This document shows, piece by piece, positions 1-9,361 of a stretch of DNA of 64,000 nucleotides; within the stretch, counting starts at the first letter, position 1, and every line of letters starts with the position of its first letter. The stretch is from Saccharomycopsis fibuligera x Saccharomycopsis cf. fibuligera (taxonomy: Eukaryota > Ascomycota > Saccharomycetes > Ascoideales > Saccharomycopsidaceae), in NCBI GenBank assembly GCA_001936135.1, contig CP012819.1, positions 2,265,501 through 2,329,500 on the forward strand. Direction: 5' to 3'. The notes under the pieces are model-generated. The model was not told where the DNA came from. It saw only the letters and a program-made list of their open reading frames with translations, and ran no database searches. The translations under genes and the position numbers were made by a program.

Positions 1-18
1 TTCAAGAAAAAAGAACAT

Positions 19-117
19 CGACACCAGCAGGATTTGAACCTGCGCGGGAGATCCCAAGACATAACACGAATCTGAAAATATTCGAGTGTCTCGCCTTAAC
101 CACTCGGCCATAGTGTC
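19..117 (-). tRNA. tRNA-Ser(CGA) with an 18-nt intron
   Basis: The reverse strand reads as a complete class II (long variable arm) serine tRNA that closely resembles yeast tRNA-Ser(CGA). The acceptor stem begins GACACTA and ends TGGTGTC with discriminator G. The anticodon arm is AGACA, then loop C-T-CGA-A, an intron, A, and TGTCT. The intron lies one base 3' of the anticodon at 63-80. It contains TTCG, which can pair with the anticodon CGA plus the next A, the usual arrangement in intron-bearing pre-tRNAs. Ser(CGA) carries an intron in S. cerevisiae too. The anticodon is CGA, not CAG, so this is not the CTG-decoding serine tRNA of the CTG clade. Confidence 0.95.
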
Positions 118-423
118 ATGTGAAAGAACGTAAAATTGACGTTCTTCAGGCCGTACAGGACTTCCACATAAATGAACATTAAGCAGGGTAAATTGTTTTA
201 GGTCGAAATAATTTCAATAATACGGCAAGAAATACAAAACAAAAAAACAAAGCGTAGACAACGTGAAGCGTGGTTAGATAGACAAATATAGTGAAATATT
301 GATATCAGTGGGAGTAGTCATTATAATTTCATGACATTAGGTCTATAGAGACGTGACTATTTTTTTTGACAGTCCCATTTTCACATAGCATCAGTACCAA
401 TAATCAATTGAATTACTATTATT
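118..423. other. Intergenic: tRNA-Ser 5' flank and LEO1 promoter
   Basis: There is no gene here. The tRNA-Ser gene points away to the left and LEO1 starts at 424. The only structure I see is a short T-run near 360-367 and general AT-richness. I see no LTR-like repeat upstream of this tRNA, unlike the tRNA-Met and tRNA-Val loci in this window. Confidence 0.6.
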
Positions 424-616
424 ATGTCACAGGAAGTAGAATCAAGAGACTATCATTCGGAAACTGAGAATGAAGTGAATAATAGCAGAGAAGAAGAACA
501 AGGAGAACACGCGCAGAATCAAGGACAAAAAGATGGAGCACTAACTCCTGGCAATGACGGCCCTGGCAAAGACGAAGAAAGTAGCAATGATGATAACAAT
601 AATAACAATAATAAAA

Positions 617-648
<32 letters not shown>

Positions 649-1770
649 AATGATGATTTGTTTGGGGAAGGAAGTGACAATGATGATGAAGAAGAAGAAG
701 TTTCAAGACCAAAAAGCAACACCGGAGGTTTGAGTAATTTCATAGAAGAAGATGATGAAGAAGTTGATGAGGATGAAGGTGATGATGATGAGAAGGAAAA
801 ACAAATACATTCCATTGATTTAGATTTGGCTAAACATCCAGCGAGTTACAAAACTGAAGACGATGAATCATATTTTGTGAATTTACCTGCATTTTTAAAC
901 ATTGAAGCGTTACCATTTGATGCACCTGCCTTCAAAGAATCCATCATTGAAAAAGAGCATTTAAGTACAGAGGACAAAAAGATGGAAAAGTTGTTTGCAG
1001 AAAATGTGATAAGATGGAGATACAATAAAGTTGGTGATAAAGTTTACAAACAGTCTAACGCTCATTTTGTTGAATGGTCCGATGGATCATTATCGTTGAA
1101 GTTGGGTAATGAATTATTTGATGTAGTAAGAAACCCAACATCAGACCATTTTCTTACAGTGCGTCATAATGAATTGGAAATTTTCCAAACTGATACCATA
1201 TTCAGTAGAAATATGAAATTTATTCCATCTTCCACTAGTTCAGAGATTCACAAAAGACTTACTAATTACATCAAAGCAAAAAACGCGAAGACAGGTACGG
1301 TGAGTAGTGCATTACTTGATGTTGATCCAGAAGAACAACTTAGGCAAAGAGAAAAAGAAGAAGATGAAGCTATAAGACATAAAAGAAAGTTGGAGCAAAA
1401 AAGGTTGTTGGAAGAAGAAAAAATGGAGAAAAGTACCAGAGTTCCAAGATCTTCCAATTCATATGCATACAACTATGATGAGGATGATGAGGACGTTGAA
1501 GGGGCTGAGACAGTTGCTGGTAAACTGAGAGCCAGTGGCTATTTTGACGAGGATGACGATGATGATTTTGTTGCTGAAGATGATGAAGAAATTGACAACG
1601 ACGACGAAGAAGATGATTTGGAAAAATCAGAACGATTGAATAGACTCAAAGAAGGTGGGATGAATAAATATCAACAGCAAGATGATGCTGAGGAAGATGA
1701 TGATGAAGAGACTACTGTTCGGTCGCATAAGAAACGACGTGTCATTGCAGACGATGAAGATGATTATTGA
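424..1770 (+). CDS. LEO1: Leo1, subunit of the Paf1 transcription elongation complex
   Basis: The 448-residue product has the architecture of Leo1, a subunit of the RNA polymerase II-associated Paf1 complex, which promotes elongation and cotranscriptional histone marks. The conserved Leo1 core lies at about residues 148-292, from FVNLPAFLNI through VIRWRY, to FVEWSDGSLSLKLG and a TVRHNELEIFQ-like strand. This core is flanked by very acidic tails. The N-terminal tail (1-140) carries a run of ten Asp encoded by GAT repeats. The C-terminal tail (300-448) alternates acidic blocks with a basic stretch and ends in KKRR followed by acidic residues. The start is the first ATG, in AT-rich context, and the next in-frame Met lies inside the core. 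GMH1 follows in the same orientation after about 350 bp. Identity is secure from the core; the tails are low complexity and would diverge fast. Confidence 0.93.
616..660 (+). repeat. GAT/GAC-type trinucleotide repeat coding for poly-Asp in LEO1
   Basis: A nearly pure GAT array, interrupted by one AAT, encodes ten consecutive Asp residues in the acidic tail of Leo1. It follows an AAC/AAT run that codes for poly-Asn. It is a likely length-variable site. Confidence 0.8.
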
Positions 1771-2122
1771 ACTAGCGAGATAAAAGAAAAAAAGAGAAAG
1801 TCTTTTTTCTTTTTTTATTTTATTTTTTTTTTCTACTTTATTTTTGTTATTTTATTGTATTAATATAGGGATTAGTGACAAGTTTAGGCTGTAGCGGTGT
1901 AGAGTGTAGATGGTCATCAATATAGATCTGTTATCACGTGACCAGATTTCTTTCGTGGTTTTCGTTTTTAAAAGATTCTGTCTTAATTTCTTAAATGCGT
2001 CTTCTTGATTTGATTAGGTGTTTCTAACTCTTGCGAAACATTGGTTAGCTCAAATACCTGAAGCCAAAAGTTATTGACAATCAATTCGATATCAGCAATT
2101 AATCTATTCATATTTGTCAACC
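1771..2122. other. LEO1 3' region and GMH1 promoter
   Basis: T-rich stretches at about 1800-1850 suit the LEO1 polyadenylation region. Downstream lies the GMH1 promoter with a CACGTG palindrome at 1935-1940, listed separately. I see no gene. Confidence 0.6.
1934..1942. promoter_or_regulatory. CACGTG (E-box / CDEI-like) site upstream of GMH1
   Basis: The sequence TCACGTGAC lies about 180 bp upstream of the GMH1 ATG. Read on the reverse strand it contains GTCACGTG, which fits the RTCACRTG consensus of Cbf1. Pho4-type bHLH factors also bind CACGTG. Binding is inferred from the motif alone. Confidence 0.4.
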
Positions 2123-3277
2123 ATGGCTTCCACTAGAGAGTCAGACTTTTCATTTGTCGGTGACGTGGATCCAAATTTATCCACTCAATCTAATAACAAT
2201 CGAAACTCGATTGATTCCTTAGTATACTCCTCATTTTCCGCTAACAATATACCAAATAGACATCAAAGACCGTCATCGATAGCGTCATCATCTTACTCTA
2301 ATTTTCGAAAGCAGAACTTTGGTGGCAACAATAGAAGTTGGCAAGGACCGTATGGCGGATCTAGTTTCGGCAGTCAATACTCTGATTACGGTAACCTATT
2401 TGCCGGCTATGCTAGAAACACCACCCGATTTCTTAAATTCAAAGTGCCAGTATTCTTTAAAAGATTCTTGAAACCACCGACGTTAGATTTCGATAAATCC
2501 ATATGGGAAATATTTTATTTGATTTTTTCTCCTAAAAAAGTATACAAAAGTTTATACTATCATAAATACACTAAAAATTACTATCATAGAGACGACCCTT
2601 CATTCATAATACTAATCAGTTTCTTCTTGGTCATCAGTGCCATTGCCTGGGGCATAACATACAATTTAAAAGTCTTGGGAATTTTAAAATTAATTTTATA
2701 CATGGTCATCGTGGACTTTTATCTTATTGGGATAATAGTTTCCACGATAAATTGGTTCTTAGTGAACAAATTCTTGCGCAAAAACACATACATTAATCTG
2801 TTGTACGGCGGCGGCTCATATCAAAATGAACCATATCTTAAGACTTCCAATAATAAAATATTGGCACTTCTCCAATTACTTGTACATAAAGCAAGCTCAT
2901 TTCTAAGCAATAGCGGTAGTCGGCTAGAATCTTCAATCTCTTCATCTTCGGAAGAAACTCTAGAATGGGCATATTGTTTTGACATCCATGCTAATTCATT
3001 TTTGATTATTTGGATAAACTTGTACTTAGTGCAGTTTATCCTCCTACCGGTGCTTGTACTCGATAATTTTTTTAGCAGATTGCTCGGCAATACTTTATAT
3101 TTGATAACTTTGGCATATTATTGTGTTAATAGTTTCTACGGTTATAATATTTTGCCCTTCTTATTCAAGACGGAATTTATTTTGATTCCAATTCCAATAT
3201 TTATAATCACTTGGCTTGTATTGACATTATGCGGTTTCAATATGACAAACTACATGATTGATAGTTATTTTAACTGA
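2123..3277 (+). CDS. GMH1: Gmh1, UNC-50 family Golgi membrane protein
   Basis: This 384-residue integral membrane protein is of the UNC-50 family, whose yeast member Gmh1 is a Golgi protein linked to the Arf-GEFs Gea1/Gea2. The conserved domain fills about residues 105-384. Diagnostic stretches are a LDFDKSIWEIFYLIFSP-type block, the YHRDDPSFIIL motif and EWAYCFDIHANSF, then FYGYNILPFL. I see about five hydrophobic segments. The N-terminal 100 residues are Ser/Asn-rich and not conserved. I place the start at the ATG in ACCATGG (2123), because the frame upstream begins only with a TTG codon. Between the second and third membrane segments a Ser-rich loop of about 50 residues interrupts the domain; fungal family members vary here. 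VPS15 converges on it with about 190 bp between the stops. Confidence 0.9.
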   Translation: MASTRESDFSFVGDVDPNLSTQSNNNRNSIDSLVYSSFSANNIPNRHQRPSSIASSSYSNFRKQNFGGNNRSWQGPYGGSSFGSQYSDYGNLFAGYARNTTRFLKFKVPVFFKRFLKPPTLDFDKSIWEIFYLIFSPKKVYKSLYYHKYTKNYYHRDDPSFIILISFFLVISAIAWGITYNLKVLGILKLILYMVIVDFYLIGIIVSTINWFLVNKFLRKNTYINLLYGGGSYQNEPYLKTSNNKILALLQLLVHKASSFLSNSGSRLESSISSSSEETLEWAYCFDIHANSFLIIWINLYLVQFILLPVLVLDNFFSRLLGNTLYLITLAYYCVNSFYGYNILPFLFKTEFILIPIPIFIITWLVLTLCGFNMTNYMIDSYFN

Positions 3278-3467
3278 GTGACATCAATGGCATATATGAA
3301 AATAAAATGCATTTTACAGAAGTTAAACAGGAATGTAGAAACTACCAGCGTTGAAGTTATTATGCCTATATTTTTAGATGATATTGACCGCAGTTATATC
3401 TCTAAATGCAATGCAACTATAATATGAAAATATTGAACTGTTTTTCGTGATAAAGTTTTTAGCAATA

Positions 3468-6400
3468 TTACTTATACACATTAATAACTCCATTTCTATC
3501 ACCAGAAACAATCATGAAATAAGGCTTACAAAGCAATGCCATATCAGTGATCACATCATGATGGTTCCTAATTGCTTCTTTCTGCTCATTTGAAATCAAC
3601 CTTGATCTGTGCCTTTTCTGTTTTGTGTTGTCCCTATTACCACCATTGCTGCTTGCTGTTTTGGCCTGGCCAATCATCCTTGAATTATCAGGATGAAAAA
3701 TATCCCAAAACATAATTCTATGAGTATTTGCTTTACTGCTGAAAAGATATAACTGTTTCTTATGAGAACTGGTAGAAACTTTTAACTCAGTAAATGAGGT
3801 CATTTTGTACTCATCGCTGTCTTCAGATTCAGTATTGTCTTTATTAATTTGTTCCAAGTCAATTGTTTCTTCTAATTCATCAAATGAAAAACTGTTGGCT
3901 TTAATACTAAGCAAGTTATCATCATCAGCTTCAATGTCAAATTCGTCATCATCATTAAGCTCAATAAGTTTGGAATTAGCATCAGATTTACTGTTTTTGT
4001 TTATGCAGTAGACTTCTTGGATTTTACCTTTAGAAATATCATAAATAGATAAGCCATTATTATCACTTAACAATGAGAAGAATGAATGCTTATAAGTATT
4101 GAAGGAACTGCTCAACTTTTTTATTGGCTTACCAGTAATAAACTTCCAGCTTTTCAAATTAAGCTTGAATCGCAAATCCCAAAGAGTCAAGTATCCCTTA
4201 TTTGTACCCACAAGAATCCAAGTGCCACGACTATCAGCACAAAATGTAGTGGTGACTCCATACATTAATGAGTTTTGTAATGTGTACTCAACCGTCATCG
4301 TTCTGACATCAATAGCAAGAATTTGCGATAAGCTTGTAATGAGAATAAGCAATGGTTTATTTTCTACTACCACAAATTCCATAGCTGTAGCATATTCATT
4401 TGTTTTCTGAAACTTATAAGATCGTATTTGAACAAGATTTTTAATTTTGTAGTGATCTTTGGCAGTGCGGCAAACTCGATAAATCTTGACATTCGTCTTT
4501 GTTGAAACAGCAAAGCAATCACGATTTTGAATAAAGCAAATGTTTTTAACCGGGTATTTCAAGTTTATTGATAATGTAGACTTACTAGTTACATTTCTTT
4601 CCAACCTGAGAGCATCCCATATTTTCAAATATCCATCTTCGCCACCAGATACAAAATAAGAATAGTCGGGGGATGTAACTAAACAGTTTATAGCCCCTTC
4701 ATGTTCTAATAAATGAGCCACTAATATGCCCTTTAAAGGCCAACTTTTCGAGTTTTTGTTCTTGCTAGCAATTATATTAGATAAATTGTCTTCTAATGGT
4801 AAAGTGATTGATGAGCCAAACTCATAGAAATTTTCTAATGTGGTGATAAAATCATAATTGTTTAAAAATTTTAAAACATGCTCATTGTTGCCATTATAAC
4901 TGTGAGTAATTATTGGATGCACCGGTGGCTTATCAAGCCTTTTAGCAACATTATCATTATTAGCAGAAAGATTCAATGAGCTTGCCAGCAAGTTCTGGTT
5001 GACACTATCTAACTCACCATAAACATTTTCCTGATTTGTTAATATTGACGGTGTAGCTTTTTTCAAAGTGAATAACAACATTCCAGTCTCATCTGAAATT
5101 ACTGGAACATTAAAATTATTATTTTGTGAAACCGTGCTAAAGATGCTTTCATTGTCAGATTTAAGTACTTTTTCACCACCATTGCTATCACCAGTTTTGT
5201 GTTTACCGGACATTTCAGTATTGCCAGTATTAATTGAACGCTCCATCAGAGGCTTAAACACAATATCCAAAAATACATTTCTTGGAAATGCACCCAATTT
5301 TTGAATCTCTGTGACGACGTTTTCAGATTTCTCTTTCAATGATTGAGATCTTGATGCTTTTTTAATATGATCCTTCAATGCATAAACTTTCCATAAATCA
5401 TTTTCCTGCAATCCTGATGCTCTAAGGCGCTTAACCCACGACTTGTCTTCTGAAGTGAGCAGAATTGCATTCGAAGATGTTCCCACTCCTCCTCCTGAGA
5501 CTAAAAATGTTCTAGATCCGGCATTTGGAGATGGCAGTTTTTTATTTTTTTCACCAGTTACTTTGGAAAGCATGCCAGTAAGTGATTTTGTTATTGACGA
5601 TGACGAAGATATACCATTAGCTGATGACTTTTTCAGCGCAGTAGCAGAAGTAGCAACATTTTTATTATTGTTTTCCCAAAATGCTGTATTAGAAGCATGT
5701 TGACACCAAGTGAAGGCCAAATTGTATACTGATCTAGGAATAGGTTTTTTAGCGCATGGATATAATGAATCCCAGCCAAACTCGGTGACTTCATACTCCA
5801 AATATGGTCTAATTATAGGATATAATGTACAAAACACATCAGCCAACAATAATTTTTGACTCACAGTAATTATAAAGATTATTGCTGCCTGTCGTATCCA
5901 TTCATTTGGATGCAAAATCAATTTGGAAATATTCTTTGTGAGTTCCCAGATGTCGTGTTTTTTGATGAGTCCCAACTTAACAAGTTCAGTGAAATTTTGT
6001 AATACTTGAATAACTATAAATTCCTCCGGATCTGATAATGATTGTACTAGTAAGGGTAAAATATACTGTTCCAAACTAATGGTGCCCACGTATATTGATA
6101 TTCCAATAATTGATTTGACAAACGCTAGCCTTAGAGCAGAACTTTTATCATTCAAATAAGTAATTAAATGACTGAGCACGATATCATTAGTTTTTTCTTT
6201 ACCAATGACCGCACAAAGTATGTGAATATTAGAAAGCAACGAAATTTTTGTATTTTCATCACCAGTTAATACAAGCACAGTAAACATTTCAATAATCTCA
6301 ATCAACGACTTTCTAGAGATATCTGATGATGATGATGGTGAATATGGGGATATTATTTCAAGATTGTTTGCATCATTTTCCAATTCTAATTCAAAATTCG

Positions 6401-8273
6401 TCATGGTCTCCAATGAGTTTGATTTCAAAATTTGACCCAACTCATAAAACCTAATAATGTTCAATGCTAAGTTAGGCAACAACACTGCAAAAAACATCTT
6501 TTCATACGGTAAGCAATATTCTTTAGTTAAGTAACTTTTAATTTTGGGAATCACATACTCTGGAAAAATAAGAGCATTGAGAGGCGTAATAACATCAACC
6601 ATTGAAATTATCTGAGTTAAACTCTTGAGCGCCAGGATCCTAACTTCAACACATTCATCATCTAGCAAAGATGCCAAAAATGGAACACAGCGGTCTAACT
6701 TGGCTTCATCATGAACTCTTTCACTAAGAGCTATCAAAAGTTCAATGCCTTTAATTCGAGAGGATGCAACGTAAGTATTTCGTAATGAAGATATAACAAT
6801 GTTTAGTAAAAGCAATGGAAGACTGTTAGAGACATTAACGTTCTTTGTTGATTTCATGACGTAGTTTTTCGGTATTCCTGGTAAATTAAACGACACCGGG
6901 AAAAGTGCAACCTCGTCGAGGTTGCGATAATCTCCGTTGTTTAGGTTTTGCGCTTGATATTTCATTTCTAACGCTTGAGCAATCTTATCATATTCATTGT
7001 ACATTTTCTCGATTCTATAATCGCATTCTTTGAGTCGCTTTATCGCTATAGCTTCTTTTTTATTGTTTGTTTCCAAAGATCCGGCAGCCGTGAAGTCTGG
7101 TGGTGTTATATGAATAAGACCATTTATGTAATTCCCTAAAAAATTATAAAAAATTTGCGGGAATATGCTGTTTTTGAAAATTTGTAAATATTCAGCTGCT
7201 GACTTTCTATCTTTGGGGTTCAAACTAATCATACTCTTGATTAAATTTTTCACGTTATCGTTACTGACATTTTGTAAATTGGGATAATATGTACCGTTTT
7301 TATACTTGAACAATTGTGATAATGTGAAAATTGATCCACCTTCCAAGTACAACTCTGCAATAACGCATCCAAGACTGAAAATATCCATCTTGGCATTAAC
7401 TTCATCATTAAGCTTGTCTTTTTGTACTGAATCATTGGAGTCTAAATTTTTAGATAAAAATCTTTCCGGCGCCAAATAACAATTTCTTCGTTGTGATGTA
7501 TCAAAATAAAAGAAAAATTCTCCCGGGTTATCTTCTGGTAAATAAGTTGGCTTATATGAGGCAAAATCAGTCAAATATACAGAATTCCAGGTTGTAACTA
7601 ACACATTCTCCGTCTTTATATCTCCATGAGTTATCCCTAGCTCATGACATTTGGCCAAAATATTCAATAGTTGATAAATTATCCAAATTTTTTCCACTGG
7701 TTCTAAAAAAGGTCTGGTGCTCAAACGATCATAGAGATTGTTATTCAAGTACTGTCGTATTAAGTATGCTGCTCTTTCAGTTTCAATGAATTTATTAAAA
7801 GTAATGACTCCGGGCACTCGTGATAGCGTGGACCGTTGTTTATCTAAAATATGTCTCCAGTATCTCAAATCTGATTTATCTCTTGTGGTGGTGGTAGTTG
7901 CTTTTTGATCATGATCAAGGGTACCGTTCACAACAGTCACATCGCCGCTGTCAGTTAGGCTCCCATTGATATAGCCGCTTCCGTTTCCATTGCCAATACT
8001 ATTACCATTTCCATTCACATTATGTTTATTGCTAGCGTTATTATCGCTGCTGCTGTTGCCACTACTATTGGCAGCCGCATCAGGTTTAACAAACAATTTC
8101 ACTAGCACATACTCGCCACCATCTTTCTCATTAGTACACTGTAAAGATTTCAAGAATCTACTATCCTGGATAACTTTTTCAAAATTCAATGAATCAATAA
8201 TGTCAATGTATGAAGACAATGAGATGGTGTTGGATAATAGCTTGGGAGCGAGGATTGAAGGATTGCCGCCCAT
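3468..8273 (-). CDS. VPS15: Vps15, regulatory protein kinase-like subunit of the Vps34 PtdIns 3-kinase complex
   Basis: The 1601-residue product has the full Vps15 layout: an N-terminal kinase-like domain (about 25-370), helical HEAT repeats (about 480-830) and C-terminal WD40 repeats (about 1215-1601). It starts MGG, which fits the N-myristoylation known for Vps15. The catalytic loop is HGDIKTEN at 216-223. The usual DFG is DFA at 236-238, followed by SYKPTYLPEDNPG, which matches the Vps15 family. Vps15 anchors and activates Vps34 to make PtdIns3P for autophagy and vacuolar sorting. An Asn/Ser/Gly-rich insertion at about residues 66-130 splits the kinase N-lobe between the VLVKLFVKP strand and the next helix, making the protein longer than the S. 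cerevisiae one. A long poorly conserved linker joins the HEAT and WD parts. The gene has its own promoter to the right. Confidence 0.95.
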   Translation of the reverse strand: MGGNPSILAPKLLSNTISLSSYIDIIDSLNFEKVIQDSRFLKSLQCTNEKDGGEYVLVKLFVKPDAAANSSGNSSSDNNASNKHNVNGNGNSIGNGNGSGYINGSLTDSGDVTVVNGTLDHDQKATTTTTRDKSDLRYWRHILDKQRSTLSRVPGVITFNKFIETERAAYLIRQYLNNNLYDRLSTRPFLEPVEKIWIIYQLLNILAKCHELGITHGDIKTENVLVTTWNSVYLTDFASYKPTYLPEDNPGEFFFYFDTSQRRNCYLAPERFLSKNLDSNDSVQKDKLNDEVNAKMDIFSLGCVIAELYLEGGSIFTLSQLFKYKNGTYYPNLQNVSNDNVKNLIKSMISLNPKDRKSAAEYLQIFKNSIFPQIFYNFLGNYINGLIHITPPDFTAAGSLETNNKKEAIAIKRLKECDYRIEKMYNEYDKIAQALEMKYQAQNLNNGDYRNLDEVALFPVSFNLPGIPKNYVMKSTKNVNVSNSLPLLLLNIVISSLRNTYVASSRIKGIELLIALSERVHDEAKLDRCVPFLASLLDDECVEVRILALKSLTQIISMVDVITPLNALIFPEYVIPKIKSYLTKEYCLPYEKMFFAVLLPNLALNIIRFYELGQILKSNSLETMTNFELELENDANNLEIISPYSPSSSSDISRKSLIEIIEMFTVLVLTGDENTKISLLSNIHILCAVIGKEKTNDIVLSHLITYLNDKSSALRLAFVKSIIGISIYVGTISLEQYILPLLVQSLSDPEEFIVIQVLQNFTELVKLGLIKKHDIWELTKNISKLILHPNEWIRQAAIIFIITVSQKLLLADVFCTLYPIIRPYLEYEVTEFGWDSLYPCAKKPIPRSVYNLAFTWCQHASNTAFWENNNKNVATSATALKKSSANGISSSSSITKSLTGMLSKVTGEKNKKLPSPNAGSRTFLVSGGGVGTSSNAILLTSEDKSWVKRLRASGLQENDLWKVYALKDHIKKASRSQSLKEKSENVVTEIQKLGAFPRNVFLDIVFKPLMERSINTGNTEMSGKHKTGDSNGGEKVLKSDNESIFSTVSQNNNFNVPVISDETGMLLFTLKKATPSILTNQENVYGELDSVNQNLLASSLNLSANNDNVAKRLDKPPVHPIITHSYNGNNEHVLKFLNNYDFITTLENFYEFGSSITLPLEDNLSNIIASKNKNSKSWPLKGILVAHLLEHEGAINCLVTSPDYSYFVSGGEDGYLKIWDALRLERNVTSKSTLSINLKYPVKNICFIQNRDCFAVSTKTNVKIYRVCRTAKDHYKIKNLVQIRSYKFQKTNEYATAMEFVVVENKPLLILITSLSQILAIDVRTMTVEYTLQNSLMYGVTTTFCADSRGTWILVGTNKGYLTLWDLRFKLNLKSWKFITGKPIKKLSSSFNTYKHSFFSLLSDNNGLSIYDISKGKIQEVYCINKNSKSDANSKLIELNDDDEFDIEADDDNLLSIKANSFSFDELEETIDLEQINKDNTESEDSDEYKMTSFTELKVSTSSHKKQLYLFSSKANTHRIMFWDIFHPDNSRMIGQAKTASSNGGNRDNTKQKRHRSRLISNEQKEAIRNHHDVITDMALLCKPYFMIVSGDRNGVINVYK

Positions 8274-9361
8274 TTCTTAGCTTTTACTTTTGAAAAGATT
8301 AACGGAATAGACCTCTAAAAATTATTGTGGATTGGCGATTTGTAGGGTATTATGTTTTTGTAAAGCAAGTGTGGGTATATGTGTTTGAGGCCCGATTTGT
8401 TGGTGCTCGTGTTATGTGACCTCTACCGCATCAATTCAATTTCGCTGCCTATGTGCCTCCCAATCTCAGTAATAATAATACTAAGGATAATAATATGGCA
8501 AGCACCCTTCTCTACGCAGCAACGCTCTGTAAATAATTCAAAGATAATATTATGCTTGAATATCCACAAGCTCTCACCAAAAGATATTGATGAAAACGTA
8601 TGACGATGAAATATAATAACGCTAGATGTACTGTAGTGTCTCAGTAAACGATGTAGCATCATCGTAGTCCTTCAATTGTATTTACCTTTTGAATAGCGCC
8701 CATACAAAAATAAAAATAAAAAAAACAGTTTCGGAAGCGTAATTACGCCTAATGATGCTATTCTATGCATTAGTGTTCTGATATCGCATTCTATTGCGCA
8801 ATCTAGCGTTATCGATATCGAAGTATAACGTTGAGATTGTAAAACTTGGATTGCTAATCTCAGAGTCAACATTGCAAAAAACAGAAAAAAAAATACTTGT
8901 GTGGATACACTGGCGTCTATTGTCTAAACGAGCTCTGCTACCCCAGTTGCGGATGCCCTGTGTTGCTCTACTTGCTTGACAGTTCAATACCCACAAAGAT
9001 AAATATTCCTCAAAGTTAAGCGCATTCTTCCATATTCAAACAAACAAATAAAAACTTGTCTATTAAAATGTTAAGAAAGTACAGCCACACACATAACTTT
9101 TGTGGCATAAATTCATAACAAGGAACTAATGTACAACATACAATATGACGCGATATTATAAACAGGGTTGGATAACATCGTACAGACTAATAATCAACAA
9201 CTAATAACTGAAAATTAAAACTGGAATATATAACGTCTAGTGAAAGTGTGAATTTGTAGAATGACTCTTTAGTATAAATGTTTAAATGGTCGACTCAAGA
9301 TCCCCTACACTGATATGCTCGAGAGCATTTCAGCATTAAAGGGTATGTCTTATATCATCCC
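8274..9361. other. Gene-free 1.1 kb between VPS15 and the GATA-factor gene
   Basis: The left part is the VPS15 promoter and the right part is the 3' flank of the GATA-factor gene. Several frames of 60-80 codons exist on both strands, but they overlap each other, lack recognisable motifs and several lack a good start. I see no tRNA, repeat copy or conserved RNA here. Confidence 0.5.

Noticed and set aside
71-90. tRNA-Ser(CAG), the CTG-decoding serine tRNA
   Set aside because: A CAG triplet occurs in the gene at 19-117, but it lies in the intron. The anticodon by stem-loop position is CGA.
1934-1942. Point-centromere CDEI element
   Set aside because: The CACGTG site has no AT-rich CDEII of about 80 bp followed by a CDEIII-like TTCCGAA motif next to it; a gene promoter site is the simpler reading.
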